The position numbers and the translations under genes were made by a program. Below, in pieces: positions 1 through 12,310 of a DNA stretch of 64,000 bases; positions within the stretch are counted from its first letter, which is position 1, and every line of letters begins with the position of its first letter. The notes under the pieces are model-generated. The model worked only from the letters and a program-made list of their open reading frames with translations. It had not been told where the DNA came from and did not search any database. The stretch spans positions 80,203 through 144,202 of the forward strand of contig NZ_VPFL01000007.1 of NCBI RefSeq assembly GCF_008014345.1, in the 5' to 3' direction. The stretch is from Pelomicrobium methylotrophicum. Its GTDB lineage: Bacteria; Pseudomonadota; Gammaproteobacteria; Burkholderiales; UBA6910.

Positions 1-341
1 TGCGGGTGCCGCTCAAGGTCAACGTGATCCGAGACCGGGCGACGCTGGTGCGGGAGACGGCCGATGGTCGGCTCGAAAACGTCTACCGGCTGCAAATCTT
101 CAATACCACGGAGCGCCCGCGCAGCTACACGGTCACCGCCAGCGGCATCGAGGGGCTGGAGCTGAAAGGGGAATCCCAGCCCATCCGGGTGGAAGGGGCC
201 TCGTCGCGAATGGTGTCGGTGCGGCTACTGGCCGAACGGACGGCGGTGCGGAAAGGCTCGAACCCGGTGGTGTTCCATGTGCAAGCCATCGACGACGAGC
301 GGGTGAGGACCGGTGAGAAATCCAGCTTCATCGCCCGCTGA
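1..341 (+). CDS. ccoG: Cytochrome c oxidase accessory protein CcoG, C-terminal part
   Basis: The frame is open at the window edge, so only the last ~112 residues are seen. They match the C-terminal Ig-like domain of CcoG/FixG/RdxA (segments VPLKVNVIRDR and ENVYRLQIFNT). In the family, an upstream membrane polyferredoxin part reduces copper for insertion into the CuB site of cbb3 oxidase; that part lies outside the window. The end overlaps the next gene by 29 bp, which fits the usual ccoG-ccoH operon order. Confidence 0.88.
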   Translation, partial: RVPLKVNVIRDRATLVRETADGRLENVYRLQIFNTTERPRSYTVTASGIEGLELKGESQPIRVEGASSRMVSVRLLAERTAVRKGSNPVVFHVQAIDDERVRTGEKSSFIAR

Positions 342-861
342 GCGAAGGGGGCAGGCGCTGCGGGCGCGCCCCTGGTACCGGGAGCCGTGGGTCTGGGGGC
401 TGTTCGCCGGACCCGCGACGGTGGTCGCGGCCGGCTTCGTGACCCTGTGGCTCGCCGTGAAGAGCGACGACGGGCTGGTGGTGGACGACTACTACCAGCA
501 GGGGCTTGCAGTCCACCAGGTGCTGGAGCGGGAGCGCGCCGCGCTTCGCCGGGGCGTGACCGCCGAAGTGCGGTGGGCGGAGGGCGGGCGCAGGGTGGTG
601 GTCCAGCTCGCGGTGAAGGAGGGCGCGCCGCCGGCGGTGCTGGTGCTCAAGGTGATCCACCCGACCCGGGCGGGCCACGACCAGACGTTGCGGCTACGCG
701 CGGAGGGCGGAGGCGTGTTCCGCGGCGCGCTCTCGCCGCTCGCCCCCGGGCGCTGGGTGCTCAACTTGGAGGACGAAGGCGGCACCTGGCGGCTCACGGG
801 CGATCTGTGGTACCCCGAGCGGCCGACGGTGCAGCTTGCTCCCCGGCCTGCTTCATCCTGA
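313..861 (+). CDS. ccoH: FixH/CcoH family cbb3 oxidase assembly protein
   Basis: 182 residues with a GTG start inside the end of ccoG. One hydrophobic segment at about residues 28-50 follows the basic stretch ARPWYREPWVWG. The rest is a periplasmic domain with the DDYYQQG motif typical of FixH proteins (..DDYYKKGL..). FixH/CcoH is a single-span protein needed for stable cbb3-type oxidase assembly. Position after ccoG and the overlap support translational coupling. Identification rests on motif and context. Confidence 0.85.
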   Translation: MRNPASSPAERRGQALRARPWYREPWVWGLFAGPATVVAAGFVTLWLAVKSDDGLVVDDYYQQGLAVHQVLERERAALRRGVTAEVRWAEGGRRVVVQLAVKEGAPPAVLVLKVIHPTRAGHDQTLRLRAEGGGVFRGALSPLAPGRWVLNLEDEGGTWRLTGDLWYPERPTVQLAPRPASS

Positions 862-880
862 TCGAAGGAGTGAGAACGAC

Positions 881-1015
881 ATGTCTGCGGCATTGGAACT
901 GCTACTCGACTCCGATTTCGGCCGCCTGAGCCTGTTCACCATCGGCTTCATCGTCGGGATGGGCATCTTCCTGCTGGTGTGGCTCGCCCGAAAATCCCGC
1001 GGACCGAAGCCATGA
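881..1015 (+). CDS. DUF3149-type small single-span membrane protein
   Basis: A 44-residue protein preceded by a good ribosome site (GAAGGAG, 10 bp before the ATG). The N-terminus (LLLDSDFGRLSL) followed by one membrane segment and a short basic tail (RKSRGPKP) fits the DUF3149 family of tiny betaproteobacterial membrane proteins. Its stop overlaps the next ATG as ATGA, so it is coupled to its neighbour. Function unknown; it may be a subunit or assembly factor of the neighbouring oxidase locus, but that is inference. Confidence 0.72.
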   Translation: MSAALELLLDSDFGRLSLFTIGFIVGMGIFLLVWLARKSRGPKP

Positions 1016-1386
1016 GCTGTCCGAGCCCGCCACCGCCTGCAGGTCCCCGGGCGCCCGGCCGCTTCGGGCGGCGGCTGATTTGGATCCTGTGGCCGTCGTT
1101 TCTCGTCGGCGGAGTCGCCGAAGTGATCTTCTTCACCCTGTTCGACCCCATGGAGCTGCCGTTCAGCGATACGCTCCTGCCAGGCGGCCAAGCGTTGGGC
1201 GAGAGCCGGTTGATGGTCTACACCATCGGCTTCTTCCTCTTCTGGGCCTTTGCGGCCGCTTCCAGCGCGCTTACCTGCTTTTTTCAGCGCACTTCCGCGG
1301 AGATCAATCGTTGCCCGCTCACGCCCCTGGAGCGGCCGCCGGGCTGCCCCAGGCGGGAGGAGCCGACTACCCCCGGTCGCGATTGA
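1012..1386 (+). CDS. Small membrane protein, cbb3-locus associated
   Basis: 124 residues. The chosen ATG overlaps the stop of the preceding 44-aa gene (ATGA). There is a proline-rich N-terminus, then two hydrophobic segments at about residues 22-44 and 68-93. Two of its Cys residues are in the second half. I do not recognise a named family. The overlap and order suggest it belongs to the ccoGH transcript. The region after it carries the FNR-type promoter of the next operon. Confidence 0.6.
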   Translation: MSCPSPPPPAGPRAPGRFGRRLIWILWPSFLVGGVAEVIFFTLFDPMELPFSDTLLPGGQALGESRLMVYTIGFFLFWAFAAASSALTCFFQRTSAEINRCPLTPLERPPGCPRREEPTTPGRD

Positions 1387-1444
1387 CCCTGGCGCCGGCG
1401 GCTGCGGGGCCCGCGGCAAAGGGTCAGGGCGCGCTCGAAGTCTT

Positions 1445-1458
1445 TTGATTTACGTCAA
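1445..1458 (+). promoter_or_regulatory. FNR box upstream of the molybdoenzyme operon
   Basis: TTGATTTACGTCAA matches the FNR consensus TTGAT-N4-ATCAA at 9 of 10 defined positions. A plausible -10 hexamer (TATCTT, 1482-1487) lies at the distance expected for a class II FNR promoter, with the box centred near -42 of a start near 1494. An FNR homologue is encoded at the end of the operon, so anaerobic activation is the simplest reading. Confidence 0.72.
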
Positions 1459-1518
1459 AGTGGACGGCGGGCGTTCACGCGTATCTTCCTCAGCATCGTG
1501 GTTGAGAAGGGACGCCCA

Positions 1519-5007
<3,489 letters not shown>

Positions 5008-5032
5008 CGATTGCACTGAAGGAGACGAACCT

Positions 5033-6160
5033 ATGCCCAAGGTTTACAACTGGCAGATCGGGCGCGACATGGAATATCCCTACGCGGCGGCGCGCCCGCA
5101 AAAGCAGTTCGCGATGGTGATGGATCTCAACAAGTGCATCGCGTGCCAGACCTGCACCGTGGCCTGCAAGACCACCTGGACCGCCGGACGCGGCCAGGAG
5201 TACATGTTCTGGAACAACGTGGAAAGCAAGCCCTACGGCTACTATCCGCTCGGCTGGGACGTGAAGATCCTCGAGCGGCTCGGGGTGCAGGAGTTGAGTG
5301 GACCGGTCTACCGCGGCAAGACGCTGTTCGAGGCCGCGCCCCAGGGCGAACGGGTGCTTGGCTATTTGCCGGACGATCTCGACTACGCCCATCCCAACAT
5401 CGGCGAGGACGACTCCGCCGGGATCATGCCGCAGGGGGCCTATCTCACGGTCCCCCACATGCAGTGGATGTACTATCTCCCGCGCATCTGCAACCACTGC
5501 ACTTATCCGGCTTGCCTGGGCGCCTGTCCGCGCCAGTCCGTCTACAAGCGACCCGAGGACGGCATCGTCCTGATCGATCAACAACGCTGCCGGGGCTACC
5601 GCGAATGCGTGAAAGGGTGCCCCTACAAGAAATCGTTCTTCAACCCGATGACGCGGGTCTCGGAGAAGTGCATCGGCTGCTACCCGGCGGTGGAAAACGG
5701 TCGCCAGACCCAGTGCACCATCACCTGCATCGGCAAGATCCGGCTGCAGGGTTTCCTCGCAACACCCGACAGGGCGCGCGAGGACAACCCGCTCGACTAT
5801 CTCGTGCACGTGGCCAAGGTTGCGAAACCGCTTTATCCCCAGTTCGGGCTCGAGCCCAATGTCTATTACATTCCACCGATCCATGTGCCGCCGCGCTTCC
5901 TCGTGCAGATGTTCGGCTGGGGCGTTGAGGCGGCGATCGCGACCTACCGCCGCGCGAAGGACGACAGGAAACTGCTCGGCGCGCTGCTGCTCTTCGGGGC
6001 AACCCCCGACATCATTCACCACTACCGGGTCGATGGGCGCTACGCGATCGGCTACGACGAGAACAACGCCGAGCGGGTGCGCGTGCCGCTGCGCGAGCCG
6101 ATCCATGTGAGGGCGGCCCACGATGAGCGCCATCAGGCCTATCGCACCAATATCACTTGA
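5033..6160 (+). CDS. Molybdoenzyme iron-sulfur beta subunit (NarH/EbdB/PcrB type)
   Basis: 375 residues, start at the ATG after GAAGGAGACGAACCT. Four Cys clusters are visible: [11 protein letters not shown] from residue 35, [26 protein letters not shown] and CIGCYP...CTITC. In the third, Tyr stands where a four-Cys cluster would have Cys (Trp in NarH), so this site should hold [3Fe-4S] and the others [4Fe-4S]. It passes electrons between the alpha-subunit cofactor and the heme subunit. There is no signal peptide, as expected for export piggy-backed on the Tat-carrying alpha subunit. It sits 25 bp after alpha in the same operon. Confidence 0.92.
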   Translation: MPKVYNWQIGRDMEYPYAAARPQKQFAMVMDLNKCIACQTCTVACKTTWTAGRGQEYMFWNNVESKPYGYYPLGWDVKILERLGVQELSGPVYRGKTLFEAAPQGERVLGYLPDDLDYAHPNIGEDDSAGIMPQGAYLTVPHMQWMYYLPRICNHCTYPACLGACPRQSVYKRPEDGIVLIDQQRCRGYRECVKGCPYKKSFFNPMTRVSEKCIGCYPAVENGRQTQCTITCIGKIRLQGFLATPDRAREDNPLDYLVHVAKVAKPLYPQFGLEPNVYYIPPIHVPPRFLVQMFGWGVEAAIATYRRAKDDRKLLGALLLFGATPDIIHHYRVDGRYAIGYDENNAERVRVPLREPIHVRAAHDERHQAYRTNIT

Positions 6161-6174
6161 CAGGAGGTGATTCC

Positions 6175-7020
6175 ATGGGAGCGCCTTCGGCATTCCTCGG
6201 GTTGTTCGCCCTGGTGGCATGGGCCGCTTCTGCGGTGGCGGCGGACGCGGTGCTCGTGGCGCCGCGGGTGAAAGGCTCCGGGCCCATCCTGGACGTGGCC
6301 GCCCCTTTCTGGAAACAGGCCAGAGCGGTGACGGTGCCTCTTCTGCCTCAGACGGTCGCTGCCCCCATCCATCCGGACAACGCGGTGAAAGAGATTCAAG
6401 TGAGGGCCGCGCACAACGGGCAATGGCTGGCCCTGCTGCTTGCGTGGAAAGATCCCACCCGCGATGACCGCATCGTCACGGACGAGTTCGGCGACCAGGT
6501 GGCGGTGGAGTTCCCCATCGATGGCCACCCCGATCGCCTGCCCTCTCCCATGATGGGCAACGCGGGCGGACGGGTGAATATCCTGCAGTGGCGCGCAGCC
6601 TTCCAGCGGGATATGGAACAGGGAGAACCCGAGGTCAAGGCGCTCTATCCCAACGCCATCGTGGACCTTTATCCCGACTACGTGCTTCGGGCGACCGATG
6701 CGCGTCCCTACATGGGCGCGCTGGGGGTCGACAATCCCATCTCCCGCCCCACTTTGAGCCCGGTCTTGGACCAGATGGCGGAGGGCTGGGGTACGTTGAC
6801 GGTCAAAGCTGACCAGCACGCCGATGGCCGGGGCGTGTGGCGCGACGGCCGCTGGACGGTCGTGATCACGCTGCCGCTGGCGACCGAGAGCCAAAACTCG
6901 CCGCGGCTGGCCCCCGGCGGCCGCACGGTGGTGGCCTTTGCGGTCTGGGAGGGGGGGAAACGGGAGGTGGGTGCCCGCAAGGCGTGGTCAGCCTGGGTAC
7001 CCTTGCAGCTTGCCCGCTAG
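6175..7020 (+). CDS. Periplasmic heme-b gamma subunit, ethylbenzene-dehydrogenase-related
   Basis: 281 residues. A very strong ribosome site (AGGAGGTGA) precedes the ATG and excludes the upstream TTG. An N-terminal Sec signal (about residues 1-22, ending AVAA) is followed by a beta-rich domain with the type II gamma-subunit pattern (WLALLLAWKDPTRDD, and WTVVITLPL near the end). The family binds one heme b and links the beta subunit to soluble periplasmic electron carriers. This implies a soluble periplasmic complex, not a quinol-linked NarI type. Confidence 0.85.
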   Translation: MGAPSAFLGLFALVAWAASAVAADAVLVAPRVKGSGPILDVAAPFWKQARAVTVPLLPQTVAAPIHPDNAVKEIQVRAAHNGQWLALLLAWKDPTRDDRIVTDEFGDQVAVEFPIDGHPDRLPSPMMGNAGGRVNILQWRAAFQRDMEQGEPEVKALYPNAIVDLYPDYVLRATDARPYMGALGVDNPISRPTLSPVLDQMAEGWGTLTVKADQHADGRGVWRDGRWTVVITLPLATESQNSPRLAPGGRTVVAFAVWEGGKREVGARKAWSAWVPLQLAR

Positions 7021-7032
7021 AGGAGGCGGAGG

Positions 7033-7773
7033 ATGGCCTGCCGACCCTTCTTCGGCTGCGAGCCGGAGCAGCTTCTGCGCACCGCAGCGGCCTTCCGGGC
7101 CGTTGCCCAAGGGTTTGCCTATCCTGGGCCTGGCCAGCAGCAGGTCGTCGTGAAGGCGCTGGCTGCCCTGCCCACGCCTTGGATCAGGGGCGCGCGATTG
7201 CCCGTCGGACGGCTGCGCCGGGCGTGGGAAGAAGCTGACGGGGCTGCGCTCCAGGCCGAGTACTTGCGGCTGTTTTCCGGGCGTGGCCCGGTCAGCCTCC
7301 ACGAGACCGCCTACGGCGATGGAAGACGGATCGCCGGCCGCACCGCCGAGCTTGCCGACATCGCCGGCTTCTACGCTGCTTTTGGATTGGAGCTCAAGCA
7401 GAGCGACCCCGACCTTCCGGATCACATTGCCTGCGAGCTGGAGTTCTACAGCCTGCTACTGGTGAAGCAGGCTTACGCTCAAACTCGTGGCCACAAGCTG
7501 AAGCACAGCATCGCGCTGCGGGCAGCCAGGCGCTTCTTGGAGCAGCACCTGGGCCGCTGGGTCGCCCCCCTGGAGCGCAGCATTCGGGAAGCGGGGGCGT
7601 CCGCGCCCTATCGGCTGCTCGGCGCTTTCCTGGACGCCCTGGTGCAGGCCGAGGGCCGTCGGCTGCGGGCGCGACCGGTGCCTTTCCCCGGGAGACTGCC
7701 TTTCGAGGCGATGCAAGCGGAGACCTTCGCTTGTCCAATGGAGCCCCGCGATGCGCACCGGGCAGCCGGCTAG
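7033..7773 (+). CDS. TorD/DmsD-type molybdoenzyme maturation chaperone
   Basis: 246 residues, ATG after GAGGAGGCGG. All-helical composition with the family signature around residues 115-155 (FYAAFGLELKQ, then LPDHIACELEFYSLLL). Such chaperones stay in the cytoplasm, bind the apo-alpha subunit and hold back Tat export until the Mo cofactor is inserted. Gene order alpha-beta-gamma-chaperone is that of ebdABCD. It converges on fnr with a 4-bp overlap of the two gene ends. Confidence 0.85.
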   Translation: MACRPFFGCEPEQLLRTAAAFRAVAQGFAYPGPGQQQVVVKALAALPTPWIRGARLPVGRLRRAWEEADGAALQAEYLRLFSGRGPVSLHETAYGDGRRIAGRTAELADIAGFYAAFGLELKQSDPDLPDHIACELEFYSLLLVKQAYAQTRGHKLKHSIALRAARRFLEQHLGRWVAPLERSIREAGASAPYRLLGAFLDALVQAEGRRLRARPVPFPGRLPFEAMQAETFACPMEPRDAHRAAG

Positions 7774-8516
7774 CGCAGCATGCAGGGGCCTATGATGGCG
7801 TTGAGGCCGTCGGGGTCCAGGATCTGGATCGCTTTGTTGTTCACCCGGATAAGGCGCTCCTCCTGGAACTTGGAGAAGATCCGGCTCACGGTTTCGAGTT
7901 TTAAGCCCAGGTAGCTGCCGATCTCCTCCCGGGTCATGCGCAGGTTGAACGCGCAAGGCGAGTAGCCGCGGGCCTGGAAGCGCTGGGAGAGGTTCACCAG
8001 GAACGCGGCGAGCCGCTCCTCCGCCTTCATGCTGCCCAGGAGCAGCATGATGCCCTGGTCGCGAACGATCTCCCGGCTCATCATCTTGTGCAGATGGCGC
8101 TGCAGCGACGGCATTTCCCGCGACAGGGTCTCCAGCTCGGAGAAGGGCACCTCGCAGGTCTCGCTGTCCTCCAGCGCGACGGCGCTGCAGGGATGCCGGT
8201 CCGAGCTGATGGCGTCCAGCCCCATCACCTCCCCCATCATGTGAAAGCCGGTCACCTGCTCGCGCCCGTCCTCGGACAGCAGGTAGGTCTTGAAGAAGCC
8301 GGAACGCACGGCGAAGAGCGAATCGAAGCCCTCGCCGGCCCGGTAGAGATGCTCGCCCCGCTTCACGCGGCGGCGTCGGTACACGACCGCATCGAGGCGT
8401 TCCACCTCTTCCCGGGTGAGCCCGATGGGAAGACATAACTCTTGGAGGTTACAGGCGCTGCACGCGATGCGCAGCGCCGTGATGTTGATGCCTTTAACGG
8501 AAGGCGAGGTGGCCAT
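7770..8516 (-). CDS. fnr: FNR-type oxygen-sensing transcription regulator
   Basis: 248 residues. The N-terminal cysteines C19, C22 and C28 plus C121 (SETCEV) correspond to the four [4Fe-4S] ligands of E. coli FNR. A cyclic-nucleotide-like fold follows, then a helix-turn-helix at about residues 193-215 whose recognition helix (ETVSRIFSKF) resembles FNR (ETISRLLGRF). It should therefore bind TTGAT-N4-ATCAA. Two such sites are in the window, before the molybdoenzyme operon and before hemN. It is the anaerobic switch for both neighbours. Confidence 0.93.
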   Translation of the reverse strand: MATSPSVKGINITALRIACSACNLQELCLPIGLTREEVERLDAVVYRRRRVKRGEHLYRAGEGFDSLFAVRSGFFKTYLLSEDGREQVTGFHMMGEVMGLDAISSDRHPCSAVALEDSETCEVPFSELETLSREMPSLQRHLHKMMSREIVRDQGIMLLLGSMKAEERLAAFLVNLSQRFQARGYSPCAFNLRMTREEIGSYLGLKLETVSRIFSKFQEERLIRVNNKAIQILDPDGLNAIIGPCMLR

Positions 8517-8600
8517 GGGTGGGTTCGCCGAGCGCTGAAGAACGACCCGGGGCGGGGCCCCGGAAAATGGGATAAACGAATTCTAATGCGTCGCATCCCG

Positions 8601-8614
8601 TTGATCTAGATCAA
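8601..8614 (+). promoter_or_regulatory. Perfect FNR box between fnr and hemN
   Basis: TTGATCTAGATCAA is an exact match to the FNR consensus and a full palindrome. CATAGT at 8636-8641 is a reasonable -10 for hemN, putting the box at about -41 (class II activation) with transcription starting near 8649. The site also lies 85 bp before fnr on the other strand, so autoregulation is possible. Confidence 0.85.
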
Positions 8615-8680
8615 GGGCCTTCAGGCCCTGCGTGGCATAGTGGGGCGCATGTGGACACCGTCACGGGCCCTGCCCCAATG

Positions 8681-10099
8681 CCGCTGAGCAGGCGCCCCGC
8701 AGCCTGCGAGTGCGCGCCGCCGATGCTGGAGTTCGACGCCGAGCTCATCCGACGCTTCGATGTGAGCGGACCCCGCTACACGTCGTACCCGACCGCCGAC
8801 CGCTTCGTCGAGGCCTACGATGAGGCGGCGTATCGCACTTGGGCTGCCAAGCGCAACATCGGCGGCATCCGGCGGCCGCTTTCGATCTACGTGCACATCC
8901 CGTTCTGCGACACGGTGTGCTTCTACTGCGCGTGCAACAGGATCATCACCAGGAACCGTCGACACGCGGAAGACTATCTCGCCTACCTGCGCAGGGAGCT
9001 CGACCTGCAGGCGGCCTTGTTCGCCGGGGACAACGAGGTGCGCCAGCTTCATTTCGGCGGCGGCACGCCCACCTATCTCTCCGACGAGCAGCTCTGGCGA
9101 CTCATGGCTGACATCCGTGCCCGCTTCGCCTTGGCGCCGCAGGGGGAGTACTCGATCGAGGTCGACCCGCGCAAAGTGGGCCCGGACACGGTGCGCGCCC
9201 TGGCGAAGATGGGCTTCAACCGCATGAGCCTCGGCGTCCAGGACCTGGACCCCCAAGTGCAGCGGGCGGTCAATCGGATTCAGAGCGAGGCGCAGACGGC
9301 CGCCGTGGTCGAGGCCGCCCGCGCCCACGGATTCCGGTCGGTGGGCCTGGACTTGATCTATGGGTTGCCCAAGCAGAGCGCGGCCAGTTTCGCGCGGACG
9401 CTCGAGCGTGTGATCGCGGTCGACCCGGACCGCATCGCGCTCTACAATTACGCCCACCTACCGCAGCGCTTCAAACCTCAGCGCCGGATCGACGCGGCGG
9501 ACCTGCCGGGCCCGGAAGAGAAACTTAAGATCCTCAAGCTCGCCATCGACGAGCTCACCGCTGCAGGCTACCTCTACATCGGCATGGATCACTTCGCCAA
9601 GCCGGACGACGAGCTGGCCATCGCCCAGCGGCAGGGCCGTCTGCACCGCAACTTCCAGGGCTATTCCACCCATGCCGAGTGCGATCTCGTGGGGCTGGGG
9701 GTCTCGGCCATCGGCAAGATCGGCCCCACCTATGCCCAGAACCACCGGTCGCTGCGGGAGTATTACGAGGCGCTCGACCACGGACGACTGCCCATCATGC
9801 GCGGGCTGGAACTGTCCGCCGACGACCTCCTGCGGCGAGCGGTGATCCAGGCCCTCATTTGCCATTTCGAGCTTTCCTTCGAGCCCATCGAGAGCAGCTA
9901 CCTCATCGATTTCCGCCGCTACTTTCAACGGGAACTGGAAGCGTTGAAGGAGCTTGAGCGCTGGGGCCTGGTCACGCTGGAGGACGACTGGATCGGCGTC
10001 ACCCCCCGCGGCCGGCTGCTGGTGCGCCACGTGTGCATGGTGTTTGACAAGTATCTCCAGTCCGACCTCCAGCGCACGCGCTATTCGAAAGTGATATGA
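8681..10099 (+). CDS. hemN: Oxygen-independent coproporphyrinogen III oxidase
   Basis: Radical-SAM enzyme that makes protoporphyrinogen IX for heme when oxygen is absent. The motif C-x3-C-x2-C-x-C (HIPFCDTVCFYCAC) binds the Fe-S cluster, and SGPRYTSYPTADRF is the usual HemN N-terminal signature. The total of ~472 residues is close to the usual ~457. The start is uncertain: GTG 8651, ATG 8681 and ATG 8723 are in frame without clear ribosome sites. The predicted FNR start near 8649 argues against 8651, and homologues favour 8723. Expression is probably anaerobic. Confidence 0.93.
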   Translation, partial: PLSRRPAACECAPPMLEFDAELIRRFDVSGPRYTSYPTADRFVEAYDEAAYRTWAAKRNIGGIRRPLSIYVHIPFCDTVCFYCACNRIITRNRRHAEDYLAYLRRELDLQAALFAGDNEVRQLHFGGGTPTYLSDEQLWRLMADIRARFALAPQGEYSIEVDPRKVGPDTVRALAKMGFNRMSLGVQDLDPQVQRAVNRIQSEAQTAAVVEAARAHGFRSVGLDLIYGLPKQSAASFARTLERVIAVDPDRIALYNYAHLPQRFKPQRRIDAADLPGPEEKLKILKLAIDELTAAGYLYIGMDHFAKPDDELAIAQRQGRLHRNFQGYSTHAECDLVGLGVSAIGKIGPTYAQNHRSLREYYEALDHGRLPIMRGLELSADDLLRRAVIQALICHFELSFEPIESSYLIDFRRYFQRELEALKELERWGLVTLEDDWIGVTPRGRLLVRHVCMVFDKYLQSDLQRTRYSKVI

Positions 10100-10109
10100 G
10101 CATCTACTC

Positions 10110-10175
10110 ACCACAGAAATGCCGAGAAAAGAGGAAAAAATAATTCTTTTTTCTGTGCCTCTGGGTTTTGGTGGT
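10110..10175. repeat. AT-rich inverted repeat, degenerate ACCACAGA-type element
   Basis: The hemN-TauE gap is unusually A/T-rich. It has outer arms ACCAC/GTGGT and an inner pair GAAAAAA/TTTTTTC. The left arm ACCACAGA and the segment TCTGTGCCTCTG resemble the better-preserved hairpin at 35949-35987, so the two look like copies of one intergenic element. The T-run may also act as a terminator for hemN. Confidence 0.45.
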
Positions 10176-10190
10176 TCAAATTCATAAGTA

Positions 10191-10892
10191 ATGACGGCGG
10201 GTTTTCTTTCGGTGTTCCTGGTGGGGCTTCTCTCCGGCGCCCACTGCGTGGGCATGTGCGGGGGGGTGGTCGGCGCGCTTTCACTCCACGCAACCGCGCC
10301 GAGCCCGGGGCGGCGCCTGGGCTTCCAGGCGGCGTACAACCTGGGGCGCATCGCCAGCTACGGGGTGGCGGGGGCGGCGGCGGGGGCGGCCGGCTCCGCC
10401 GGGCTCCTGGCCCAAGGGCTGATTCCCGTGCAACAGGGGTTGTACGCGGTCGCGAACCTGGTCCTGATCGCCTTGGGGCTTTACATGGCGGGCGTATGGC
10501 GCGGCGTGGCCCACCTGGAGCGCGCCGGCGGCCTGCTGTGGAGGCGGCTTCAGCCGTGGGCGGGCCGGATGCTGCCCATCGACCGCCTGCCGCGGGCGTT
10601 CGCCGCCGGCGTGGTATGGGGGTGGCTGCCCTGCGGCCTGGTCTACAGCGTGCTCTTCACCGCGCTGCTCTCTGCGAGCCCGGTCACTGGCGCCCTCATC
10701 ATGCTGGCCTTCGGGGCGGGCACACTCCCCAACCTGATGGCGATGGGCTGGGTTGCTTCCCGCCTGAGGCGTTTTTTGCAGCGCCCGTGGGTGCGCTATG
10801 CCGCCGGCGCGGTGGTGGCGGCTTTCGGCTTCGCCGGGCTCCTGCGGCTGCCGAGCCTGTCGCTCGGCATCGCCGAGTTCTGCCGCTCCTAG
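10191..10892 (+). CDS. Sulfite exporter TauE/SafE-like (UreH_2-type) membrane protein
   Basis: 233 residues with about six hydrophobic segments. The N-terminal GAHCVGMCGG motif and the WGWLPCGLVYSVLF segment, each with a conserved Cys, are typical of the DsbD/UreH-like branch. These proteins are often encoded near cbb3 oxidase or copper genes and are suspected of handling copper or reductant across the membrane. Its place after hemN and near ccoGH fits a cytochrome oxidase assembly role, but the substrate is unknown. Confidence 0.75.
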   Translation: MTAGFLSVFLVGLLSGAHCVGMCGGVVGALSLHATAPSPGRRLGFQAAYNLGRIASYGVAGAAAGAAGSAGLLAQGLIPVQQGLYAVANLVLIALGLYMAGVWRGVAHLERAGGLLWRRLQPWAGRMLPIDRLPRAFAAGVVWGWLPCGLVYSVLFTALLSASPVTGALIMLAFGAGTLPNLMAMGWVASRLRRFLQRPWVRYAAGAVVAAFGFAGLLRLPSLSLGIAEFCRS

Positions 10893-10937
10893 CCTGGCGT
10901 TGCCTGGCCGAAAAACCGTGCCCGGCGGGCGCCATGA

Positions 10938-12194
10938 TCAGGCGAGGCGCATGGCTTCGCTCGGCTGCGCCGCTTCGGCGTCCCGGGCCGGGGCGTACAT
11001 ATAGGCGCGGGTCCACGGCAGAGGGCTCTCGCCGGCCCGAGCGGGTTTGAAGGCGAGGACCTGTTGGATGGTGACCCAGCCCTGCTCGAAGGCGTGGGCG
11101 CAGCCGGCCAGGTACACGCGCCAGATGCGCAGCCGCTTTTCGCCCGCCAGGGCGGCCGCCCGGAGCCGGTTCTGCTCCAGACGCTCCGCCCAGTGCCATA
11201 GGGTCTTGGCATAGTGCAGCCGCAGCGTTTCCACGTCGGCCACCTCCAGCCGTTGGGCGGACATCTCGCGGATCGCCAGAGACAGGTGGGGAAGCTCACC
11301 GTGGGGAAAGACGTACTTCTCGATGAACTCCCCGCCGCCCCAGGGCGCCCACCGGTTGTCCGGGTCGGCGGCCGTGATGCCGTGGTTGAGTACGATGCCG
11401 CCGGGTTTGAGCAAACGGTGAATGACACCGAAATACAGGGGCAGGTTCTTCAGCCCCACATGCTCGAACATGCCCACGCTCGCGATCTTGTCGAACACGG
11501 CTTCGCCTGGCACGTCGCGGTAGTCCTGCAGGAGCACGCGGCAGCGGCCGGAGAGACCCTCTTCTTCAATGCGCTTCGACGCGTATTCGTATTGATTTCG
11601 CGACAGCGTGATGCCGGTGGCGTCGACGCCGTAATGCTTTGCCGCCCAGCGGATCAGGCCGCCCCAGCCGCAGCCAATGTCCAGGAACTTGTCGCCGGGT
11701 TGGAGCCGCAGCTTGCGGCAGATATGGTCGAGCTTCTGCTCCTGAGCGGTGTGGATGTCTTCCTCGCCGGTCTTGAAGTAAGCGCAGGAATAGACCATGT
11801 GGCGGTCCAGCCACAAGGCGTAGAAGTCATTGGAGACGTCGTAGTGGTACTGGATCGCCTTCCTGTCCATGCGCCGGGAGTGGGCCCAGCGCCACAGGGG
11901 CAATCGGCCTTGGCCCGTGGCGTCCGTCCGGCGGCTCAGGCCCTCGGCAGCGCTGATGATGTCCTTGAGCGGCCCTTCCACGTCCACGTGACCCTCCACG
12001 TAGGCTTCACCCAGCTTGGCGAGCGTGGGGTGCAGGAAGTAGCGGGCCGCCGCCGGATCGTTTATGCGCAGCGTCACCGTAGCGTGGGGCGAGAGCTCAA
12101 TGAAGCGGCCGTTCCACAGTTCCACCCGCAGCGGAAGCTGGGCTTTCTGTCCCAACTCCTCCAGGAATCGCTCGACCTTTTTCTCGAAGAACAT
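10938..12194 (-). CDS. cfa: Cyclopropane-fatty-acyl-phospholipid synthase
   Basis: 418 residues counted from the ATG that follows AGGGGGACAC. The longer in-frame extension has no ribosome site. The SAM-binding motif DIGCGWGGLIRWAAKHYG and the CFA signatures YHYDVSNDFYALWLD and YSCAYFKTGEEDIHTAQ are clear. The enzyme adds a methylene bridge from SAM to unsaturated membrane phospholipid chains, a stress and stationary-phase adaptation. The length fits the family (380-420 aa). It stands alone, convergent with the TauE-like gene. Confidence 0.93.
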   Translation of the reverse strand: MFFEKKVERFLEELGQKAQLPLRVELWNGRFIELSPHATVTLRINDPAAARYFLHPTLAKLGEAYVEGHVDVEGPLKDIISAAEGLSRRTDATGQGRLPLWRWAHSRRMDRKAIQYHYDVSNDFYALWLDRHMVYSCAYFKTGEEDIHTAQEQKLDHICRKLRLQPGDKFLDIGCGWGGLIRWAAKHYGVDATGITLSRNQYEYASKRIEEEGLSGRCRVLLQDYRDVPGEAVFDKIASVGMFEHVGLKNLPLYFGVIHRLLKPGGIVLNHGITAADPDNRWAPWGGGEFIEKYVFPHGELPHLSLAIREMSAQRLEVADVETLRLHYAKTLWHWAERLEQNRLRAAALAGEKRLRIWRVYLAGCAHAFEQGWVTIQQVLAFKPARAGESPLPWTRAYMYAPARDAEAAQPSEAMRLA

Positions 12195-12310
12195 GTGTCC
12201 CCCTGGCGGCAGCGACCGGGACAGTTTAGTGCACCGGCCGCGGATCACGCCAGATGGCCCCACAACCATCCGCGGCTTAGCGCTTTTAAGCGCTGGCCGA
12301 GCCTTCCCGT

